From Treponema sp. (GTDB lineage: Bacteria > Spirochaetota > Spirochaetia > Treponematales > Breznakiellaceae), in the NCBI GenBank assembly GCA_031271075.1, contig JAISWN010000019.1, positions 1 through 6,555 on the forward strand: a stretch of 6,555 nucleotides of DNA, given 5' to 3'. A program made the position numbers and the translations under genes. Numbering within the stretch: position 1 is the stretch's first letter; every line of letters starts with the position of its first letter. Shown here one piece after another: positions 1-6,333 of this stretch. Below the pieces are notes generated by a model. The model was given only the letters and a program-made list of their open reading frames with translations. It was not told the DNA's origin and did no database searches.

Positions 1-767
1 TCGTGGAGGAAGAGGGCCGTTGCCTGGGCGACGTTGAGGCTCTCTATGTTCCCGGTTCCGGGGACACGTACCAGGGCGGAGCAGCGATCCTTCACCTCCG
101 GGGACAGGCCGGTTTCCTCGTTTCCCACCACCAGGGCGACGCCGGGACGGGAGCGGGTGTTCTTAAGACCGGCGGCATGGCTGGAGATAACCGTTTTCAG
201 ATCCGAAACCCGCCAGCGGGCCCGGGGATCCGCGCCGATAGTAACAATGCGCCGGGACGCGGCCCGGAGAAAGGCGGCGGCGCTGCGGACGCCGCGGAAA
301 GTAACGTGTTCCATGCCCCCTTCGGCTACCCGGTAGGCGCTGGTGCTCAGCCGGGCCTCTCCGTCCTCGCCGCCGAGGATCACAAAATGGGCGTCGAAAA
401 AGGCGGCGCTGCGGACAATGGCCCCCAGGTTGTGATCGTTTCCCACCGAACAAAGGACGATCCCGGTTTTACCCTCCCGGGCCCACAGATCCAGATCCTC
501 TTCGGCGGCCGGGGCAGGATCCGGTACGGGGATCATCGCCACCACCCCCTGGTGATGGCCGCTTTTACAGAGCCGTTCCAGTTCCTCGTCCTCGCAGATC
601 TTGTAGGGATACTTTCTATCCGCCAGGTATTTACAGATCCCGGAAAAAGCCTTAAGCCGGTCTTCCCGCAGAAAGAGGCGGTTTATCTTTTCAGGATGAC
701 AGGTTCCCAGGGCAAGGGCGGCGTTAAAACCGCATACGGCAAGCTCCTCGGTCAGCCGGTTTCGCAT
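1..767 (-). CDS. SpoU/TrmH-family RNA 2'-O-ribose methyltransferase, YfiF/TrmG-like (3' end cut by window edge)
   Basis: Predicted cytoplasmic SAM-dependent enzyme that methylates a ribose 2'-OH in tRNA or rRNA. It reads from ATG at 767-765 leftward for 255 codons without a stop. Residues about 9-80 match the SpoU substrate-binding domain (VCGFNAALAL near the start, HHQGVVAMI at 71-79). The SPOUT (trefoil-knot) catalytic domain follows with all three family motifs: NDHNLGAIVRSAAFF (110-124, with Asn113 and Arg119), VVGNEETGLS (213-222, Glu217) and VPGTGNIESLNVAQAT (235-250). The phrase RVAEGGMEHV (146-155) and the motif 1 wording resemble E. coli YfiF more than RlmB, but YfiF's long basic N-terminal extension is absent. 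Only about the last ten to twenty residues should be missing. The gene is divergent from the operon at 912. No Shine-Dalgarno precedes the ATG, but the N-terminal domain begins right after it, so the start is credible. The exact RNA target is unknown. Confidence 0.93.
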   Translation of the reverse strand, partial: MRNRLTEELAVCGFNAALALGTCHPEKINRLFLREDRLKAFSGICKYLADRKYPYKICEDEELERLCKSGHHQGVVAMIPVPDPAPAAEEDLDLWAREGKTGIVLCSVGNDHNLGAIVRSAAFFDAHFVILGGEDGEARLSTSAYRVAEGGMEHVTFRGVRSAAAFLRAASRRIVTIGADPRARWRVSDLKTVISSHAAGLKNTRSRPGVALVVGNEETGLSPEVKDRCSALVRVPGTGNIESLNVAQATALFLH

Positions 768-806
768 TAATCAAATATAACATATACTGGGTTCATAAAT
801 CAGTGA

Positions 807-843
807 GGCTGTTCCAAAATGCCGGATTTTTGGAACGGCAGCC
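807..843. repeat. Interrupted inverted repeat (hairpin) in divergent intergenic region
   Basis: GTTCCAAAA (811-819) is matched by its exact reverse complement TTTTGGAAC (828-836) across an 8-base loop. The pairing resumes further out, GGCT (807-810) with AGCC (840-843), after a 3-base bulge (837-839). It lies upstream of both flanking genes, so it is not a terminator for either. It could be an operator, a leader hairpin of the sugar operon, or one copy of a small interspersed or IS-end-derived repeat. Only one copy is present in this window. Confidence 0.65.
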
Positions 844-900
844 TTGAATTTGGGGAAAATGCTGCTATTGCAGGGATAAAAGCGCAGGGAGAAGAACACA

Positions 901-905
901 GGGAG
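901..905 (+). promoter_or_regulatory. Ribosome binding site that fixes the oxidoreductase start at 912
   Basis: GGGAG sits six bases before ATG 912. The longer in-frame opening from ATG 819 would start inside the hairpin, has no Shine-Dalgarno, and adds 31 residues ahead of the Rossmann strand that family members do not carry. The 912 start puts the nucleotide-binding motif at residues 7-16, as usual. Confidence 0.8.
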
Positions 906-911
906 AAAAGT

Positions 912-1997
912 ATGGTGAAAAAACTGAAGTACGGTTTTATCGGATGCGGCGGCATTGCCTTCGGCAAACATCTGCCCGCTATAAGTAAACTTGGGGATGT
1001 GGAACTCGCCGCCTTTTGCGACCTTGTGGCCGACCGGGCGGAGAAGGCAAACCGGGAATACGCGGGGGGAAGGGGGAAGGTCTTTTCCGACTACCGGAAG
1101 CTCCTGGACGAGGATCTGGACGCGGTCTGCGTGCTTACCCCAAACAGCTCTCACGCGGAAATTTCCGTCCGCGCCCTGGAAGCGGGTAAGCATGTACTAT
1201 GCGAGAAGCCCATGGCGAAAAACTACGCCGAGGCCCGGTCCATGCTGGAAGCCCGGGACAAGAGCGGGAGGCTCCTTACCATCGGGTACCAGAACCGCTA
1301 CCGGCCGGACAGCCTCTACCTTAAAGCCGAATGCGAGGCGGGAACCCTGGGGGAGATATACTTTGCCAAGGCCACGGCCCTGCGCCGCCGCGCCGTACCC
1401 ACCTGGGGGGTGTTCCTGGATGAGGAGAAACAGGGAGGAGGCCCCCTTATCGACATAGGCACCCACGCCCTGGATCTTACCCTTTTCATGATGGACAACT
1501 ACGAACCCGCCTACGCGGTGGGAACCGCCTACCACAAGCTCAACAGGGACAGGAAAACCGGCAACGCCTGGGGGGACTGGGATCCGAAAAAATTCACCGT
1601 GGAAGACTCGGCCTTCGGCTTCATCGTGATGAAGAACGGGGCTGCCATCATCCTCCAGGCAAGCTGGGCCCTCAACATCACTGATGCGCGGGAGGCGGTA
1701 ACCACCCTCTGCGGCACCAAGGCGGGGGCGGATATGCCCAAAAGCGGGAGCCTTGAGATCAACGGGGTAAAAAACAACAGGCAGTACACCCTGGTCCCCG
1801 CGCTGGAGGCGGGAGGCGTGGCCTTTTATGACGGAACCCTCGACAAGCCCCAGGATCTGGAGGCCCGGACTTTCGCCCAGGCGGTACGGGGCAAGGGTAA
1901 GCTCTACGTGCTGCCCGAACAGGCCGCGGCGGTAACCCGCATCCTTGAGGGGATCTATAGCGCCGCCAAAACCGGCAAACCCCATTACTTTGATTAA
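912..1997 (+). CDS. Gfo/Idh/MocA-family NAD(P)-dependent sugar oxidoreductase
   Basis: A 361-residue predicted cytoplasmic dehydrogenase acting on a sugar, sugar acid or cyclitol with NAD(P). The N-terminal Rossmann domain (about 1-125) opens with YGFIGCGGIAFGKHLPAI, the family's dinucleotide-binding motif at residues 7-24. LCEKPMAKN at 96-104 supplies the conserved EKP lysine (Lys99). The C-terminal alpha/beta domain carries GGGPLIDIGTHALDL (175-189), whose Asp181 and His185 are the usual catalytic pair. Length is typical. It is the first gene of the operon, 18 bases ahead of a ThuA-like gene. That pairing is recurrent in bacteria and recalls ThuB/ThuA of Sinorhizobium trehalose catabolism, where the oxidoreductase makes a 3-keto sugar. 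The substrate here cannot be read from sequence, and a galactoside is only suggested by the GH42 gene downstream. No signal peptide is visible. Confidence 0.93.
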   Translation: MVKKLKYGFIGCGGIAFGKHLPAISKLGDVELAAFCDLVADRAEKANREYAGGRGKVFSDYRKLLDEDLDAVCVLTPNSSHAEISVRALEAGKHVLCEKPMAKNYAEARSMLEARDKSGRLLTIGYQNRYRPDSLYLKAECEAGTLGEIYFAKATALRRRAVPTWGVFLDEEKQGGGPLIDIGTHALDLTLFMMDNYEPAYAVGTAYHKLNRDRKTGNAWGDWDPKKFTVEDSAFGFIVMKNGAAIILQASWALNITDAREAVTTLCGTKAGADMPKSGSLEINGVKNNRQYTLVPALEAGGVAFYDGTLDKPQDLEARTFAQAVRGKGKLYVLPEQAAAVTRILEGIYSAAKTGKPHYFD

Positions 1998-2015
1998 AAC
2001 CTGAAGGAGACGAAC

Positions 2016-2759
2016 ATGGACGCTAAAAAACCGATACGGGTAACCGTATGGAACGAGTACCTGGACGAGCAGAAACGGAAGGACATTACCGATGTGTACC
2101 CCGAAGGGCTCCATAAAACTATCGCGGATTTTCTCAACCGGGCCGGCGGCATTGAGGCTAAAACTTCCCTTATCGGCGACCCTGAACAGGGCCTGTCCGG
2201 GGAAATCCTGGACGCTACCGACGTGCTTATCTGGTGGGGGCACGTACACCACGGAAAGGTAACGGACCAGGCGGCGGCCAGGGTGGCGGATCAGGTACGC
2301 CGGGGCATGGGGATCATCTTCCTCCACTCCGCCCACCGGGCAAAGCCCTTTACGGCCCTTCTGGGAACCAGCGGCCGCATCTCCTGGCGGGAAGCGGAGG
2401 AGCGCTGCCGGGTATGGACCGCCGATCCCGCCCACCCCATCGCGGCGGGTGTTCCGGATCAGTTCCTTCTAGACCGGGAGGAGATGTACAGCGAACCTTT
2501 CGGCGTCCCCGAACCGGAAAGCACCGTGTTTATCAGTTGGTTCCAGGGGGGCAACGTGCTCCGCAGCGGCCTTACCTTCCGCCGGGAATACGGGAAGATC
2601 TTCTACTTCCAGCCGGGGCATGAAACTTACCCCAGCTACCATCACGAAACAGTACAGCGGATCATGATCAACGCCGCGCGCTGGGCGGCCCCGCTGGTCA
2701 GGGTGGCGGACCGGGACTGCCCCAACGACAAAGAATCGCTTGAAAGGATAGATGTATGA
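2016..2759 (+). CDS. ThuA-like domain protein (trehalose-utilisation family)
   Basis: A 247-residue single-domain protein of the ThuA family, which has a class I glutamine-amidotransferase-like fold. Recognisable blocks are VTVWNEYLDE (9-18), YPEGLH (28-33), DVLIWWGHVHH (69-79), GIIFLHSAH (99-107), GTSGRISWREAEER (117-130), EEMYSEPF (155-162), VFISWFQGGNVLRSG (171-185) and FQPGHETYPSY (198-208). The histidines in WWGH, LHSAH and PGHE could bind a metal or act in catalysis, but the reaction is not settled for most members. In rhizobia, ThuA works with the oxidoreductase ThuB on trehalose, maltitol-like and sucrose disaccharides through keto intermediates. AAGGAGA (2004-2010) is a strong ribosome binding site five bases before the ATG. 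The stop overlaps the next gene's start (ATGA at 2756-2759), which implies translational coupling. No signal peptide is visible. Confidence 0.92.
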   Translation: MDAKKPIRVTVWNEYLDEQKRKDITDVYPEGLHKTIADFLNRAGGIEAKTSLIGDPEQGLSGEILDATDVLIWWGHVHHGKVTDQAAARVADQVRRGMGIIFLHSAHRAKPFTALLGTSGRISWREAEERCRVWTADPAHPIAAGVPDQFLLDREEMYSEPFGVPEPESTVFISWFQGGNVLRSGLTFRREYGKIFYFQPGHETYPSYHHETVQRIMINAARWAAPLVRVADRDCPNDKESLERIDV

Positions 2760-4786
2760 GTAAACCTGATAAACCTTTACGGTTCCCCCCGATTGTCGCC
2801 GGTTTCCCCCATGTTTTGCATGGCGGGGATTATAACCCGGATCAGTGGATCCAGTGGAAGGACACCATCTGGAAAGAGGATATGCGGCTGGCGAAACTGG
2901 CCGGCATCAACAGTCTTTCCGTGGGGATCTTCGCCTGGGCCGCCCTTGAGCCCAGGGAGGGAGAGTACCATTTCGAGTGGCTGGATGAGGTGATGAACAT
3001 GCTGGCGGAAAACGGCATGATCGCCGTACTGGCCACCCCTTCGGGCGCCCGTCCGGGCTGGATGAGCCGGAAGTACCCGGAGGTGCTGCGGGTTAACGAG
3101 TACCGCCGGCGGAATCTCCACGGCGGACGGCATAACCACTGTCTGAGTTCCCCCCTGTACCGGGAAAAAACGCAGGCCATCAACACGGCCCTGGCGGAAC
3201 GTTACCACAACCACCCCGCCCTGGGGGTCTGGCATATCTCCAACGAGTACTCGGGGGAGTGCCACTGTCCCCTTTGCCAGGAAAGGTTCAGGGACTATTT
3301 GAAAGAGAAATACGGCAGCCTTGAGGCCCTGAACGAAGCCTGGTGGACCGCCTTCTGGAGCCACAGCTATTCGGATTGGGCGGAGGTCGAGAGTCCCAGC
3401 CCCATGGGCGAGACCAATACCCACGGCCTCAATCTGGACTGGAAACGTTTTACCACCGAACAGTTTGTCGATTTTTACCTCCACGAGCTTGGGCCTTTGA
3501 AGCGGATCACCCCGCATGTGCCCTGCACCACCAACCTGATGGGAACCTACCCGGGGATCGACTATTTCCGGCTGGCTGAAGCGCTGGACGTGGCTTCCTG
3601 GGATTCCTACCCCCAGTGGACCGGTACGGAGAAAGACATAGAAACCGCCATCCAGTTTTCGTTCAAACACGATCTCACCCGCAGCCTGAAGGCGAAACCC
3701 TTTATGCTGATGGAATCCTCCCCCTCGGCCACCAACTGGCGTCCGGTAGCCAAGCTGCACCGCCCGAATGTACACATGCTCCAGTCCATGCAGGCCCTGG
3801 CCCACGGGGCGGACACGGTACAGTACTTCCAGTTCAGAAAGGGCCGGGGGGCTTCCGAAAAATTCCACGGCGCGGTGGTCGATCACCAAGGCACGGAAAA
3901 TACCCGGGTGTTCCGGGACGTGGCGGCGGTAGGCCGGCGGCTCAAGGGGCTGGACGGGATTGTCGGCGCTTCCACCCCGGCGAAGACGGCCCTTATCTTT
4001 GACTGGCATGTCCGCTGGGCCCTGGACGACATAAAGGGCCTGCTCCAAAGCAAGAACAACTACGAACAGACGGTGATCGAGCACTACCGCGTATTCTGGA
4101 AGCAGGGGATACCGGTGGACGTGATTGACTCGGTCCGGAGCCTTGAGGGCTACGATCTGGTGATCGCCCCCATGCTCTACCTGCTGCGGGACGGAGCGGC
4201 CGAATCAATCGGGAACTTTGTAAAACAGGGCGGAACCTTTGTGGCCACCTACGTTACCGGTTATGTAAACCAGACGGATCTGTGCTACCAGGGAGGCTTC
4301 CCCGGCCCCCTCAAGGAAGTTTTGGGGATCTGGTGCGAGGAGATAGACGCCCTCTACCCCGGCGAAAGCAACTCCATCGAGTGGCAGGGGAAAAGCTACC
4401 GGGCCTGCGATTTCTGCGAACTCGTCCACAGCCGGGGCGCCGAGGTTCTGGGGGTGTACGGAAGCGACTTTTACGCGGGCCGGCCGGCCCTGACGGTAAA
4501 CAGTTACGGCAAGGGGAAAGCTTACTTCATAGGCGCCCGTACCCCGGTGGAATTCCTGGATGATTTTTACCGCCTCCTGGGAAAAGAAAAAAATATCCCC
4601 CGGGCCCTGGATGCGGAACTGCCCGAGGGGATCACCGCCCAGTTGCGGACCGACGGGAAGACGGATTATACCTTTGTGTTGAATTTTACCCCCAAAACGG
4701 TACGCCTTGACGCGGGAAGCCGGGGCATAAAGGATCTGGCCCCCTACGAAGCCTGGATAAGCGAAAGCCCGGCTCCTCCCCGGTAA
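2756..4786 (+). CDS. GH42 family beta-galactosidase
   Basis: A 676-residue glycoside hydrolase of family 42, a retaining enzyme that removes terminal beta-D-galactose (some members act on alpha-L-arabinosides). The N-terminal TIM barrel (about 15-390) opens with HGGDYNPDQW (22-31), the family signature. The acid/base is Glu164 in WHISNEYSGE (159-168) and the nucleophile Glu320 in FMLMESSPSATNW (316-328). Cys129, Cys169, Cys171 and Cys174 (CHCPLC) match the zinc cluster found in many GH42 enzymes. A trimerisation domain follows at about 405-610, then a small C-terminal beta domain. Size is normal. With no signal peptide it should act in the cytoplasm on imported oligosaccharides. AAAGGA (2743-2748) lies seven bases before the ATG, which overlaps the ThuA-like stop by four bases. 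Substrate linkage cannot be predicted, and no transporter is in view. Confidence 0.95.
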   Translation: MSKPDKPLRFPPIVAGFPHVLHGGDYNPDQWIQWKDTIWKEDMRLAKLAGINSLSVGIFAWAALEPREGEYHFEWLDEVMNMLAENGMIAVLATPSGARPGWMSRKYPEVLRVNEYRRRNLHGGRHNHCLSSPLYREKTQAINTALAERYHNHPALGVWHISNEYSGECHCPLCQERFRDYLKEKYGSLEALNEAWWTAFWSHSYSDWAEVESPSPMGETNTHGLNLDWKRFTTEQFVDFYLHELGPLKRITPHVPCTTNLMGTYPGIDYFRLAEALDVASWDSYPQWTGTEKDIETAIQFSFKHDLTRSLKAKPFMLMESSPSATNWRPVAKLHRPNVHMLQSMQALAHGADTVQYFQFRKGRGASEKFHGAVVDHQGTENTRVFRDVAAVGRRLKGLDGIVGASTPAKTALIFDWHVRWALDDIKGLLQSKNNYEQTVIEHYRVFWKQGIPVDVIDSVRSLEGYDLVIAPMLYLLRDGAAESIGNFVKQGGTFVATYVTGYVNQTDLCYQGGFPGPLKEVLGIWCEEIDALYPGESNSIEWQGKSYRACDFCELVHSRGAEVLGVYGSDFYAGRPALTVNSYGKGKAYFIGARTPVEFLDDFYRLLGKEKNIPRALDAELPEGITAQLRTDGKTDYTFVLNFTPKTVRLDAGSRGIKDLAPYEAWISESPAPPR

Positions 4787-4790
4787 GCCT

Positions 4791-6092
4791 ATGCGGACAG
4801 AGCGGCTCTACTACGACTACGCCTCCCCCGAACCCTTTGAGGCGGAGATCCGGGAAATAAGGCTCATGGGTGACCGGGCGGCTATCCTGCTGGATAAAAC
4901 CATCTTCTACCCCGAAGGGGGCGGGCAGGACGCGGATCGGGGCAGCATCAATGGCGCGGCCCTGCTGGACGTACGGGAAGCCCCGCCGCCGGATTCAGCG
5001 GACCCATCAGGTCCGGCGGAAAAGGGGAAGGAGATCCTCCACTTTGTCCCGGCAGCGGAAGCGGCGAAACTCTCCCCCGGACGGGCGGAACTGCTCCTCG
5101 ACGCCCGGCGCAGGCGGGATCTGACGGTTCACCACAGCGCCCAGCATCTCCTTTCGGGCACGATCCTCCGCCTTACGGGAAAGTACACCCTCTCCATGCA
5201 CCTGGGGGCCGAGCTTTGTACCATCGACGTGGACGCCCCGGAGCTGTCCAAAGAAACCCTGCTCCGGGTGGAAGACGCGGTGATGGATGCCATTGAGGCA
5301 GACGCGCCGCTTGTCATCCACCACTGCCCCCCGGAGGACATCAGGAAGTTTCCCCTGCGGAAAGTCCCGCCCCGGGGAGAGGAAGTGATCCGGGTGGTGG
5401 AGATCGCGGGCCACGATTTTTCCCCCTGCTGCGGCGCCCACTGCAGATCCACCGCCGAAATAGGGATACTGCGTATCCTGGCCGCGGAGAAGTACAAGGG
5501 CATGACCCGGATCAGCTTTATCGCGGGCCGGCGGGTTCTCCTGGACAGCCGCCTTCTCAGACAGAACGGCGAAACCGTGTCCCGGGCCCTCAAGGTTCCG
5601 GTAATGGAAACCGGCGCCGGGGTACTCTCCCTGCTGGAAAAAACCGCCGGACTTGAGCGGGATCTGAAGGCTTACGAAGAGGCGGAGGCGGAAACCCTGG
5701 CGGACGCCCTGCTGGAAAAAGCGGCGGAAAAGACCCGCGGGCAGGGGCAGACCGGGGCCGAAGCGGGAGACCAGAAGCCGCCGCTTATCGCCGGGACTTA
5801 CGACCGGGGAAGCATCGAAAAGATCCTCCGGATCGGCAGGAGGGCGCAGAAAAAAACCGGAGCCCTGCTGGTACTGGCCTCCCGGGAAGACAGGAAATTT
5901 GCCGCCTTCTGCGCCGCCAAAGGCGCGGACATCCGGCCCCTCCTCAAAGAACCGCTGGAGCGGCACGGCGGCCGGGGCGGCGGCGGCCCCAGCTTCTTCC
6001 AGGGGGCCTTTGAAACCCCCGCAGGGCTCGCGGCGTTTATGGGGGACTTGGGCGAAATGCGGCCTATTGACGGAAACGTAAAAATCATTTAA
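4791..6092 (+). CDS. AlaX-like alanyl-tRNA editing hydrolase with C-terminal DHHA1 domain
   Basis: A 433-residue free-standing homologue of the alanyl-tRNA synthetase editing module, expected to hydrolyse mischarged Ser- or Gly-tRNA(Ala) in trans. The N-terminal beta-barrel domain contains FYPEGGGQDADRG (39-51). The editing (SAD) domain has the zinc motif HxxxH in HHSAQHLLSG (114-123; His115, His119) and CxxxH in CCGAH (213-217; Cys213, His217). A charged, probably coiled-coil stretch (about 280-315) leads to a DHHA1 domain ending in the Gly-rich HGGRGGGGPSFFQGAF (392-407). There is no aminoacylation domain. This is the long AlaX architecture. Residues 62-80 and 315-330 are low-complexity linkers. 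The ATG is four bases after the GH42 stop and lacks a good Shine-Dalgarno, so translation probably depends on coupling. Its place behind sugar genes is unexplained and may only reflect co-transcription. Confidence 0.93.
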   Translation: MRTERLYYDYASPEPFEAEIREIRLMGDRAAILLDKTIFYPEGGGQDADRGSINGAALLDVREAPPPDSADPSGPAEKGKEILHFVPAAEAAKLSPGRAELLLDARRRRDLTVHHSAQHLLSGTILRLTGKYTLSMHLGAELCTIDVDAPELSKETLLRVEDAVMDAIEADAPLVIHHCPPEDIRKFPLRKVPPRGEEVIRVVEIAGHDFSPCCGAHCRSTAEIGILRILAAEKYKGMTRISFIAGRRVLLDSRLLRQNGETVSRALKVPVMETGAGVLSLLEKTAGLERDLKAYEEAEAETLADALLEKAAEKTRGQGQTGAEAGDQKPPLIAGTYDRGSIEKILRIGRRAQKKTGALLVLASREDRKFAAFCAAKGADIRPLLKEPLERHGGRGGGGPSFFQGAFETPAGLAAFMGDLGEMRPIDGNVKII

Positions 6093-6148
6093 TTTGATTG
6101 GCAAGATTTTGTTTTACCGGAGCAGGTATGGCAAAGACCCATAATTCG

Positions 6149-6286
6149 TTATACAACGCTGTCTTTATCCTTTTTTATTCCCCCGCGACCTATTGCCTTT
6201 GCTTCATTTGCCAAATACAAACAACGCTGTTTTTCGTTCAGCAAAGGCAACGTGTTTCGTATCCTTTCCGCTGTTGCATTATCCAT
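6149..6286 (-). pseudogene. Truncated N-terminal fragment of an ISAzo13-family transposase
   Basis: Reading leftward from ATG 6286-6284 gives 45 codons and then TAA (6151-6149). The core, LPLLNEKQRCLYLANEAKAI followed by GRGGI, resembles the start of ISAzo13-family (Rhodopirellula-type) transposases. There a conserved LNE(K/R)QRRL-(F/Y)-AAEAKA-GYGGI segment precedes a helix-turn-helix. Family proteins run to roughly 400 residues or more. Here the similarity ends after about 37 residues, and other frames downstream (6100-6150) do not recover it, so this is a dead remnant. No terminal inverted repeats or target duplication are identifiable. The identification rests on pattern memory, not a search. 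Confidence 0.6.
6193..6250. repeat. 11-bp inverted repeat inside the transposase relic
   Basis: TTGCCTTTGCT (6193-6203) is the exact reverse complement of AGCAAAGGCAA (6240-6250), with a 36-base spacer. The spacer contains a smaller palindrome, ATTTGCCAAAT (6206-6216). Both arms fall within the fragment's reading frame, so the pairing may be chance in coding-derived sequence. Confidence 0.4.
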
Positions 6287-6333
6287 GACCACATTGTATC
6301 ACTATGAGCAAAAAAAGTAAAGTCTATTTTAAA

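Larger units (their letters stand above)
768..911. promoter_or_regulatory. Divergent intergenic region with AT-rich promoter-like segment
   Basis: This 144-base gap separates the minus-strand methyltransferase from the plus-strand sugar operon, so promoters for both should lie here. The stretch 771-800 is AT-rich against a GC-rich background. It contains TATAAC (776-781, plus strand) and TATATT (779-774, minus strand), which resemble sigma-70 -10 boxes. I see no convincing -35 partner for either. If the minus-strand box is real, the methyltransferase mRNA would have almost no leader, consistent with its missing ribosome binding site. If the plus-strand box is real, the operon leader would be over 100 bases and would include the hairpin at 807-843. 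This is inference from sequence alone. Confidence 0.3.
6093..6333. other. AT-rich intergenic segment between two converging genes, containing a transposase relic
   Basis: This 241-base stretch separates the converging editing-hydrolase and antitoxin genes. Its composition is visibly more AT-rich than the operon. A plus-strand opening at 6098-6307 has cysteine- and aromatic-rich content with no domain and no ribosome binding site, and I do not call it. The minus strand holds the transposase fragment listed separately. I see no hairpin followed by a T run that would clearly terminate either flanking gene. Confidence 0.6.

Noticed and set aside
3..770. 255-codon plus-strand open frame opposite the methyltransferase
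   Set aside because: The minus strand encodes a full SpoU domain with all three motifs over the same bases. The plus frame is low-complexity, Gly/Pro-rich and shows no domain.
819..911. 31-residue N-terminal extension of the oxidoreductase
   Set aside because: It starts inside the hairpin without a ribosome binding site and does not resemble the family. ATG 912 has GGGAG at the right distance.
1197..2435. 412-codon minus-strand open frame
   Set aside because: It is antisense to the clearly conserved oxidoreductase and ThuA-like genes. Long antisense frames are expected in GC-rich genes that avoid TTA, CTA and TCA codons.
2777..4084. 435-codon minus-strand open frame
   Set aside because: Antisense shadow of the GH42 gene, with no recognisable domain and Gly/Val/Pro-rich composition.
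6083..6099. Possible terminator hairpin at the operon end (AATCA/TGATT)
   Set aside because: The 5-bp AT-rich stem is too weak and has no following T run.
5007..6104. 365-codon minus-strand open frame
   Set aside because: Antisense shadow of the editing hydrolase, whose zinc motifs and DHHA1 signature are intact on the plus strand.
6098..6307. 69-codon plus-strand frame after the editing hydrolase
   Set aside because: No ribosome binding site and no domain, with atypical Cys/Phe-rich content. The opposite strand gives a meaningful transposase-like peptide.
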